From Mesocentrotus franciscanus (Eukaryota; Echinodermata; Echinoidea; Camarodonta; Strongylocentrotidae), in the NCBI GenBank assembly GCA_037976565.1, contig CP137674.1, forward strand, positions 32,987,216-33,051,215: DNA of 64,000 nucleotides, given 5' to 3'. Under the pieces are notes generated by a model. That model ran no database searches, was not told where the DNA came from, and worked only from the letters and a program-made list of their open reading frames with translations. Position numbers and translations under genes: made by a program. Positions within the stretch are counted from its first letter, which is position 1. Every line of letters begins with the position of its first letter. Below are positions 51,601-63,600 of the stretch, piece by piece.

Positions 51601-54600
51601 TGTCATTAAAATGACAACAGTCAAGAAAAACCGACCCGAATCGACCGGATATATTTTCGTTAATATGACTGTAAAAAATTAAAAATATCGATGAATCTAA
51701 AGTTGTAATTTCCATGATAGAATGAAAGTTCCTGCAGGATAAATCCTAAACGAAGACTTACAAGTATTTACAGCTCCATGTCCTAATGGTGTGGTCCTAA
51801 CTTTTCACAACTAACTTTTTATTGTCAACCATTATTCGATTTTTTGTTCCGCCTCTTTCAATTAACTTATGATTTTCCAAAATCATGTATTTGGACCTAT
51901 TTCTTTAAAATTAAGATATGATTTTTATCCACAATGCAATTTAAGTTCCGAACGCGTCTTTCCGTGTCACTTCATTTCATTATTAAAGCTACCTATTTTC
52001 GGATATCAGTGGCCTAAATCCATTCCGAGGAGTGTTTTTGTGTGTGTGGGAGGGGGGGGGGTGTATACCACCCCTCTCCAGGGATTAACGCATGTGTGGG
52101 ATATACATTATAGTTGTTCATGTTTCATTGTATTAACAGAGTGCCCTTATGGAAGATGGAATCCACCATTATGCGATCGCTTGTGTGATAATTGTTATAA
52201 TGGAGGTGTATGCCACGAACTCTCAGGAACATGCATCTGTCCTCCTGGCCATGCTGGAAAGAACTGCCTCCAAGGTAACATCAAGAAATCCCTGAAGAAA
52301 ATTATACCATTAAAACCCCTTTTTCGTCTATATCTAATATATGCTTTGCCTTAAAATGAATATGTACAATAAGATAATAATCGTTTTATAATGGTGTTTC
52401 TGAATTAATAACAACACAAAATAGTAAAATAAGAAGGATAAGAAGAAGGAGATGATGACGAAGAAGAAGAAGATGAAGAAGAAGGAGGAGAAAGGGAAGA
52501 GAGGAAGAAGAAGAACGAGAAGAAGGAAAAGAAGCAGAAAAGAAAAGAGGAAGAAGAACATTTATGATGATGATGATGGTAATATTAATAAATAATGATA
52601 ATTAATGTAAATAAAACAATAATAATAATCACAATAAAAGCTAATACTATTAAAGATAATGAAACAATGGTTATTTTAATACGTACATAAACTTCGTGAG
52701 AAGATGAACTATTTTTCACTTGTTTTGTGTCCATAAGTAACTATTAGTTTAATTAAATGCTAATTTGTCAATGATTATAATGATTCAAAACATTTTTTTC
52801 TTCCAATCGAAACAAGAAGAAATTAAAAATATTGTTGCTTGGGACTTAACATTTTTTAATGATTTAAATAGGTTTGAAAAATACATGCTCTTCTCTTCTC
52901 ATTTTACAAAACATTTCATCAATGATAAATATGTTTAATATCGAAGTACATGTATAACATATGATTGATTTCGATGTTTATTAGTAATCGAATTGTTGAA
53001 CCAGTTGCGTTTAGCGTCGACCGACAGGGTTTTAAAAGTCGACCATTATGAAGAAAAACAGTGAGAGATCGGAGAAAATGTCCTTTTAGAACAGGCGATT
53101 TATATATAAATTAAACACTCTGATACAATATTATTTCATGCAGCGTGCGGGATGCATACGTTTGGCTGGGACTGTGAGTTTGAATGTGGACCCGGTCAGC
53201 CTCTGGATAAATGTGCTGGAAGTCAGATCTGTCTACCTGATCCTTATGGATGCAACTGTTTAGCTGGATATACAGGAATCTACTGTAATGAAAGTAAGTG
53301 CTAAATCGACTTCTATCATGATTGACATCGGGAAGAAACCAGAAACCTTTAAATACAAATTGTATTTTAACCTTGTGTTGTATACATTTTGCACGGTTCA
53401 AATTTAAATACTTACCCAGAATTTGTCTAAGATGAATTATACTTGTGAGATGATTATGGTAATACCTCAACATGTATATATAATTTTGAATGGAGGGTAT
53501 CTATATGCATACCAATTCTCAGGATTTCAGAACGGGTACCTGTGTATTACTTTAAAGAAAAGATGTTTAGGTCCCATGCGAATTGAAATGTTCTGGTGAG
53601 CGAATTCATTAAACAGTATCTCAACAAGTCTGCATATACCTCATTTATTGTGTCTTACAGCATGTTTAGTTGGTATGTTTGGAGCTGATTGTCTTCAAGA
53701 ATGTCACTGTACTAATGGAGCAGATTGTGATGGCTTCACTGGGAAATGTTCTGGAGACTGCTCGCAAGGATGGTCTGGACCAGCATGTCAAGGTATAATC
53801 ATTTACTTTACTTGAAAATGACATATGAAGGTTCATAACAAGGTTGATCGTTGTGTTATTTCCGTATAATAAAATCAGATAAAAAATACATACAAATTAA
53901 TCATACAGAGAAAAGAAACCGTATACGGCTTGAAGCCCATTTTCAGAAGCAACTATAATTGTTGCTGCTGGTCTTCCATGGGGCCAGTTTATACAATGTA
54001 CAAAATATACATAATATTAGAAATGAACAGTATAAATAATTACAAAGTATTAGTCGAAAACATAATATAAATAATTAAAGAAAAAAAAAGTATACATACA
54101 TAAAGAGGTACAACAATAGGGTGATTATAGTCTGTTTAAGTAAGTCTTAAAGATGGCAAAAGTGGGTGGTTGACGAAAATCAGGGGAACTAATCTCGGGT
54201 CTTTTTTTAACAAGGAAATAATTATTGTAAAAGAACTTTCGTGTACAGAGCTTCTAATTTAAGTTCTTTTACAATAATTATTTCCTTGTTAAAAAAAGAC
54301 CCGAGATTAGTTTTAGACTTTCATGTTGTCTATTTCTACCAACGCAATACCTTTTCACTTTGATGTAAAAAGCCAATTGTTTAGAATATTACTATGCAGC
54401 GATTTCATTCCATCTCAAGAAAACAAGAGGATCTTTGTATTTTCTGTACTACTTTCTAAACAGTAAACCGACCAACAATTTACGGAATAAAAATGCGCGT
54501 TGCCTTCTTTGTGTTTCTTCTTTCAACGTAATTACATAGTACATGAGTAGAAATAGTAAATAGGTATATATATTAAAAGAAGGTTCTTCTCTTAACTATG

Positions 54601-57600
54601 ATGCCCATGACTTATGTTTTGTCACATTTTGTTATTTTTTGTAATATTTTTAATAAATTTCCATATGTTAGTTCCTTCTGTTTGCCCAAGCGGATACTTC
54701 GGGTCTAACTGTACACAGAAATGCAATTGCGTGAATGGCACAGCATGCCATAGAGATTCTGGATACTGTCACGAGGTTGAAGGGCGGTGCGACTTGGGAT
54801 ATATCACTGATTCTGTCGAGTTTCCAGCCAACTGTATGACATGTAAGATTATTTTTAGTGATATTTTAAATTGAAATATAAAAGATGATAAGAAATGAAT
54901 GCTCGCATGAAGGTTCTTAAATTATTATGAATTTTATGAATTTTATCAAATTGGCAAATCCATTTCCATGTACATTTTCTGACAACTATTGAAATACATC
55001 GGCATGACGTCATTAACATCCCCATATAACCAACAGATCATCAAACCCGCTGATTAGCTTATTTACTATTATGATTTGCTATTCAAATTCGTGATAGTAT
55101 ACTTGAACATTTGGTATTTGTTTACTCTCATAACATCACATTTTATTCCAATATTATGCGATGTCCCTTTTCTCCTTTGAATTTAAATTCTAGTTTTATG
55201 GAAAATGGTATTTCCACCTAAGGCATTAATATATCTCTTGTTCAGTTTCAGGATGTTTCAGCTCTTGTTCAAAGACATGTCATTGCTCTGGTGGTGCTGA
55301 GGATTGTAACTTTTTCACTGGTGATTGTCTGTCACCCCCATGTCATCCAAGATGGATGGGAGATCAATGCCAAACAGGTAATTGGGATTGAAAGAAATAC
55401 GTGTCTCCTGCCAAGTGTTTAAAATATTAAGGAAATTCAACATAATTTGATTTGTCCATATCACATAGTTTCATTAATATAAAAAATACATTAATAAATC
55501 ATTCTGAGCTGCTTAGATCATTTAAGCAGTAAGCAAAGAAGAATATATATTTTGATTTGAAGCTTACCAACACAGTTCAGCCCTCATAATTTTGTAACAC
55601 ATTACCTTTCATCATCACCTATTGAATTTACTTATTCATGGCAATGACATGTTAGAAAATCTGAAAGAAGTTTATGAATGTACGCTATACAGTGGATTAA
55701 TGAATATTGTTCATTATTTTGAAAGTGTTTAAAATTGTGTAATTCCCTTGTTCTATTTCTCTCTTACTCTCGTTTCATTATGCTGTTGTGTTCTTTCACC
55801 AAATTTAGATCGTTTTGAGACGAGCTTGGAAAAGACCAATCCAGGAGTGGCGATCTTCTCCTGTTCCTTCACAGCATCATCAAGGCAACGTCTTTCTTCT
55901 AATTATGTGAAGGCAGCTGTAGGAATGCCTTCTACGGAACCCTGGATAACCCGTACAAGCTCTGATACATCAGAAAGAACCCTCAATAATTCATTTATCC
56001 ACAAGTATACAGGGCCAGAAGAACCAATTTACTGTTTCATCGGGGCGCCTGAAGTTTCCTCAGAGTTTGCTTTCGTAAGGCTACCTCCAAGAGATTTCTT
56101 TGGTAAGCAGTCCCCATTGCAGTTTATTGCAACATTTTCCATGTTGTACTTTAAGTTTTTAAATGATCTATGCCTTTTAAAAACGAGTACGTGAAAAACA
56201 CAACAAGCCTTCTAAGTATAATAATTAACACTACCTGATCAGCTTTGTATTTTATTTTAAGTTCATTTTTTATATTGATCTACTTTCAGGATTTATCCAA
56301 TAATGTGAACGGTTTTTTGAGCCGGTAATTTTCCCAAGATGCACGATCACGTATGGTTTATTAGTATTTCAAAAGATTATGTCCCATCTTCATATCATGC
56401 AATAAATTGCAGGTAGTACATGTATACTGAAATACTAGTTACAAGCTTTCTCGGTACAATTAATGGTTTCGTTACCTGCTTATTTGTTTCTCTTGTTTTC
56501 TGGGCGGATGGGGGAGGAGCCAGTGAATTACGATAAATGAGTACTATATTTTTACCGACTTTCTCTGTGTTGATTTTTTACACTTTGCAGTTTTACCAAG
56601 TTTTAATGGTGTACCAGAAATACTTGAATCTGGATACTACCATGCAACCATCGGTTGGAGACAATGGGACCCTAGCTCTGATACCGGAGATGGACCTATT
56701 GTTGGATACAAGATATACGTGCGATCAGGTAGCAATGTCGTGTTGGCTAAAGAAGTACAACCCCCGAGCATGGTGAACAATACGGACCGTTCCGTATCGA
56801 AGAGGTCTGCTGAGAATGCCACTATGATGGTCATGTATAACGTCAGTGGACTTGTAGCAGGATCAACGTACTCTGTTCGTATTGCAGCGATACGATATGG
56901 TATCAACGGTGAAGGAGAACAAGGAACAGCATTGGCATTTATAACTAAAAGTGGTAGGTTCTATAAATTATTTTCCCCTGCCTTCTGAGCCATTCCCTTT
57001 CATCATTTTAATCCCTCCCTTCATCCCTCTCTCCCCTTCCCCCTGTCTCCCCTCCCCTCTCTCTTTTTACTATCCCTCTATCTCTCTACCCCTGCCTCAT
57101 CCTCTTAAAGGTGTGAGATAGCAGTGATATTAAAGTGAGTGGATCGTCAGTTTCCATGTGCAGAAGGCTATAATTTGCTGACACCAGAATTGGTGGAAAT
57201 ATCATTAATGGGAGTACAAATCTGCACACAGCAAACCCGTAGGCCAGTCAAGAATTACCCCCTAATCTCTCGGAGAGTCTAGCTTCGGATCCCGCTTCGG
57301 TTCGGGTGAGGGAAAAGCAAAGCATTACATAAGGTCGAATGGTCATAAAACTGAAGGCTAACCCTGGTGATTGACAACACCTGTTATTGGGTAAACACCC
57401 GAACTGTGTCGAATTCCCCATGAGAGCTGACTTCTATGTGTCTTTAAGATAAAGCATATGGAATTCTAAGGAGTGCTTATAACACCATTGCAAAGACTTT
57501 CGACAATCAACTCAGGGCAATTTCAATACCTTTTTGCATATCCCATAATAAAGATGTTCGGATTATCCAATGCGTCATTGCAGTGTTCACACATTCCAGG

Positions 57601-60600
57601 CTATCGGATTTGATCCAGGATGATTGTTCAAAAGTCTCTGCGATTGTGTTCATAACAAATTTAATAACAATGGATGTATTAATAATACTACAACAACTAT
57701 TCTACGGACATCTACCACATCTCGTGGGACAAAATATATAGAACATATTCAAACTTTGCAAATGTAATTTGTATAATTTGTACCGTCCAGCTTGACACAC
57801 CTCTTGGTCCTCTAATAGGGTTAACTTTTCTTTCATCTTTTCATACATTCATTTAAAGCGTCAAACTGACAAACAATCGCCACCCTTTTATGCGATTTCT
57901 TTTAACTTAAGCGCGCGTGCTTTTTAACTGTAATCTATTTTATGTTGCAAACAATTTTATGCGTGTAATCAAACTGTTAAGGGGGAAAGTCTACCCCAAC
58001 ATGAAAATGGTTTTAATGGATGCAGAAAATGAGAGAAACAGGTCAGTGAAAGTTTGGGCAAATTCCGATTGAAAAATAGGAAAATTATTAATATTTGAAG
58101 TTGCGATCAAACACAAATTTTCTTTGTTATGGATGACGGAATATATTTTTTCCATACAGTAGTTGAATATAAACATATTTGCAAACCGAATTTGGAAATT
58201 TTTTTTGAAGGAAAATAATAAGGTCTGATTACAATACGCTCTTTCGTTTTATCACAAATGGAGTTCCTGTTCCATCGACCACACCTAGTCCATCGACCGT
58301 TTCGACTGCAATAATGACTGATATTGGCGGTTCTAGTGGTGGTTCTATAGCACCGGCAGCTGGGGGAGCCGTGGGCGCAATTCTGATCATTTTGATTATC
58401 ATCATTGTAGTCATCATCGTGTTCAAACGACGAAGGTTTGTGAGCTATTATCTATGTTTCAGTCATCATTCGAATTTACCATGTACAACGCTGTCAATCA
58501 TGTATACCATAATTATTCCGTAATCCACTGTGAGTACGATGCAAGTGGAAACTTATTGATATACGAACTTTAAGAACAAGCAGAATAGGAAAATCGGAAA
58601 ATCAATGTCTATCAATATTCTGTTTATTCTTTATTTTTCTCTTCAATGAATAATCTACCAATAAAGTGTATATAAAAGTCTGATATTTACAAGCTCTCGT
58701 AAATACCTCTTCTAATCAATTATTGTTCCCTTTTCGTAGTTTGCATTTAAACATTTTTTTTTTTCTCTCCAAAGAAATGATAGTAATCCGTCTAAAAAAG
58801 AAAACACCGAGGACCAATTTCAGGCATCAGTTGGTTTTCAAGACACGTCATTAGAAGGTAGGCCTATGTTTTGATTGTTAGTATTATGATAAGGTGAAAA
58901 GAGTAAAATCATCAAAATAGCACGCAACGACAAGGTAATTGACAAAAAAGAGACTACATATTCCGTTTTTCTAACCCCATATAATTCTCACAATTCAATT
59001 ATGCCCTACACTGGTACATGATGTCACGAACAAGGCAACTCTTTGGAAGAAGTAAAAATGAATCAAGTGTAAGGAACTAAGGATTTATTTGGTTATTTGC
59101 TGTACATAGGCTGATTTTGCGTTGTACCACCCTAGGCCTCTTACTCCTCCAAAGTACAATTTACTTCTATTTCTGTATGTATTATGTTAGAAAATGACTA
59201 CAGTGGGCACGCCTCCGTTTCGAACCCAGACCAAACAACTCCAAGGAGTACGAGACCCAAACCAGCTGTAGCCGTCAAGAAGCCCTTTGTACGGGAAACT
59301 AAATTCTTAGACCTTGATCCCACCGATGGATCTTCTGACAGATCTAGCAACAAACCTCTTGGCACACGTCAACCAATACCAGTGGCTCAGTTTCCTGCGT
59401 TCGTCAACAAGAACAGACACACTGCGCTCTTCTCCGAGGAATTTCATGTACGTTAAATGAATACACTTTCTATTAACAAGTAATATGTCTCTTTTTTAGG
59501 TTTTGCGCTTGACAAATGATTTTGGCACGCAAATGTGTGCTACTCGTAGACTTTATGTCTTCCTGTGCTGTTGAGGACACTGGGTAGTAAGCTCTCTCTG
59601 CAGTGTGTTCGATCGAGCAGCCGCTGTTCAATTATGTCATGCCATTCGAGATTATAAAACGGGTTCTAGAATCTAAACAATCCGATTGGTCAATTGACAT
59701 CAGTACGTGGGCGTGCATTTATTTTTCCCACCGTGCAAAACATCTCCCATAAAAAAATTGTAAGAATTGATAACCGATGCTCGATATCTGCCGATATCGC
59801 TTTCGCGTAATTCAGCCAAATTAAATTTGTGCATAATTTTAATATATAATAACAATAATAATGTTAGAATAATCTAGGCCTAGATCTAGTTAGATCTAAC
59901 TTAGATCTAGATCTAATATATATCTATACTCTAGATCTAGACTATATTGTAAGAATGTATTGCCGACCCGTCTTATAAAACAAATAATGCACTGTTGCGA
60001 GTGTGTTAGGGCAGGGCCAGTGCACGAAGTTTAGTCAATGCCCATAGTATTAATGCACGCGTCCGCATTGTCCTAAGATGATCTTTCCTGGTATATATGG
60101 TAACAAAACATAACATTTCATGTCAGAAAGTCTATCGCCGTGGGCATTATAATACATGTATTTATATATTTTCACCTCAGGCTCCTCCATATTCTCTCTT
60201 CTTAAACGCAAATTCTCATGTCATACTTCATGCAATCAAACTGATGTAATATCAGCCGCCTTTTTTTCTAGTCTCGAATACTTGACTTCACGTTTATTTG
60301 TAGTTTCTTTTCTGAAAATTTCCTTTCTCTTCTAGGACTTACCTGGCCCAGACATCTATCCTCAGACTGTGGCTCGAGAGGAGATCAACTTCAAGAAAAA
60401 CAGATACAAGAATATTTTACCATGTGAGTATACAAAATACCATGTCCTTTATTATGTTGTTGACTTGTTAGGGATAGCTATAAAAGTTTGCTACATGAAG
60501 CTCCTGATAATGTATTTATCGTTGTTTTATTATTAGTAGCTTACAACTGTAGCGCTGATTGGTGCAATGGAGCATAAGTGTACTAATGTATGTACTGATG

Positions 60601-63600
60601 TATGCTATCAGTTTGATGTCATAATTCTATATTTGGAATATGAGTTTTAAATAGTTCTTCTGAAGAGAGATGTTGCAAGTTTTATTACACTCTCAATAAA
60701 TAAAAAGTAAAAGAGTTTTGTTCGTAGTCAAATCTGTGCATTTGAAACTTAAAGGGAACCAAAACCCTCATCATAAAATTAAGTTTCCTTTATTGTAAAG
60801 TTTAAACGATTTGAATAAGATTACAGAAAAATTTAACAAAATCAGGCAAGGTATAAGGAAGTTAAAGCTAAAGAAATAACTTGTCACCAGAGGGCGATAT
60901 TTAATTTGATTGCGTCATTTGCCGACAACTCTCCATGACTTCTGAACATGGAATTTCACAATTCTTTATTCTTCTTCGAATTCATTTGTGTTCAATATCC
61001 GACTTCATAAAATGTGATGTAGAATATCATTCTGCATTCTATATGTTGTTTTCAGGGGAGTAGATTATCTCAATCACAAGAAAGAAGGAAAAACATGAAA
61101 TTCCATGTTCAGAAGGCATGGAGAGTTGTCGGCAAATGACGCCTTCAAATTAAATATCGCCCTCTGGTGACAAGTTATTTCTTTAGCTTTAACTTCCTTA
61201 TACCTTGCCTGATTTTGTTCAATTTTTTACTAATCTTATTCAAATCGTTTAAACTTTACAATAAAGGTAACTTATGCTGAGGGTTTTGGTTCCCTTTAAA
61301 TAGTACTCTTTGTTTTTAATGTCCGCTTTAATTTGTACGCTACTCTATGTCGGAAAATCATAACGAAGATAAATGACAAAAAGGACTAAACAAAGAAATT
61401 TACATTAAAAGCTACGGGCTGACTTAATTTTGCTTATATCCTATCTTTTATCCAGATGATTCGGCGAGGGTGAAGTTAGAAGTCATTAACAATGATCCTC
61501 ATTCCGATTACTTCAACGCTTCTTACATTCCCGTAAGTAAGGTTGCATGTATCAATTTATTTATACATTAATTTGTAAATGGATTGTCATTACCATGTGA
61601 TTACATTATGATGTTTTAAAGTGGATCGTCGTTGAAGGAAGCATCCAAAATGAATGATATGAATCAAATAACGTGATAAAATAAAAATCCGATAAAATAT
61701 TGTTATATTAAGAGAATGTAGCATGAGTTGACGGACTACCTGAAGTAGAATTCACGTTTTCTATGCTGGATCTTTACACAACAAAAAGATCCATACACGA
61801 GCAAACACACATCTACACGCACGCGCGTGCACACACACACGCACACACACACACACACACACCCACATAAAAATATGTAATGAAAATCCCACCATTGGTT
61901 AAAGCTTAAGTTCGATTCCTCATATGACTTGGTTTTTCTTGATCTTCTTTTCTGAATGATTTTTTTTTAATGCCTACGAAAAAGGAGTGCTATAAACAAA
62001 GACTATAATTTCCCTCAAGCCTTCATATACGTATAGTTTCATTTTGATCTACTTTTGATTAACTGAACCTTTTTGTTTCACACGCAGAGTTTTAACAATG
62101 ACAAGGCTTACATTGCGTCACAAGGTATGTCCATTATTCTTCCTCCGTCATGTTTAAGAAGTGGTCAGGGCGGATCAAGGCGTGGGGCGCACCCTCCTTT
62201 TACATAAATGTTCAGTTTACTCACTTAGAATGTACCCTAGAGCATATTAAGGTTCGACATTTTCCGGGCCTTAAGCGGGCCCCGGACCCACGACGCTCGC
62301 ATCCCGGTTCCGCCCCTGGTGGTTATTTGTACATAAAATTAGTTTGACTTAGATTTTATGTAACTCTATTCCAAGCTAATCTTTTATTCGTCTATGAAAT
62401 ACAACATTAGATATAGTCAAATCATTAGTCAATAGTATAAAGCAATTGGTTAACCGATAAGTTACAAAATAGTACGAAACGTTGATTTCTGATGAGCTAT
62501 TACTGAATATTTCTCCAAGGACCAAACAATGCGTCTATAGATGATTTCTGGAGGATGGTCTGGCAGGAGAAGGTGACAACTATTGCCATGGTAACGAAGC
62601 TCAAGGAAGGAGATAAGGTTAGTGAAACGTGTTCATCTTTGAATTAGGGAAATATATTTGAATCTTATGAGGATATTTTGGGATTCTACCGTGAGCTCTT
62701 TTCATTGACAAGTGTTATTAACAGTACTACATTAAACGGTCAATCGACAATTTTGAAGCTGTTATGGGCAAGTCTAAAAGGAAACTTGCATGCACTGCTT
62801 TAACAGTCGTTGTTCGTATTCTTCTACCTTTTTTTTAATTAACCATCACCAATAGTACTAAATATTGATGACTGTGTTTAGTTAATGCCTGAAATGTAGA
62901 CAAGGCAGAATATAGGCCTTTTATTGAACTGGAGCTGAACTGCCCAACGCTTATATTGTATCGACAGTATGGCTTGATCTTTTTAGTTTGTTTTCTCTTT
63001 AGTTCACTTTACATCATGAGAAGTTAATCGTTGACAAGTTTGATTATTCACTTGCTCAGCATTGGATCCCTTTGAACTCTTCTTTAGTTAAGGAGAAAAA
63101 TATAGCTATTTTTTGGTGGGGTGTGATATTGTTAAACTGATAAACCTATTTTTATACTCATGTGCTTCTCGAGTCACTACACGAGCCACATCCAGTGCAT
63201 GACACAGGAGCTACCTTGACATTGAACCATTACAGGCCTTTGAGAGTACAGGGTTCTGGTAGGAAGAGGCAGTCTGAAAGGTGTTTCATCATCTGTTCCT
63301 GCCTCAGTAGCACATAGCTTCTCCAACCTAAGGCCTGCTGTAGATATAGCGTGTTGGGATTTGATCAGTCGATCTTTGTTTTAACAGATCAAATGCCGTC
63401 AGTACTGGCCAGATCGGAAAGGACATGCAGTGGAGTTTGGAACAATCACAGTAGAACTAATGGCACTTGAACCATGTACAGGTGGAGTGACGAGAAGGAT
63501 GGTCATGCGTAAGGTAAGTGTACATGACTGTACTCGTGAATGTTTATCACGATAAATATTGTCAGTACACTGCGTTATTTCTGTCATTAAATCGCATTTG

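Noticed and set aside
53111..53473. 120-codon minus-strand frame
   Set aside because: Antisense shadow of the EGF2 exon.
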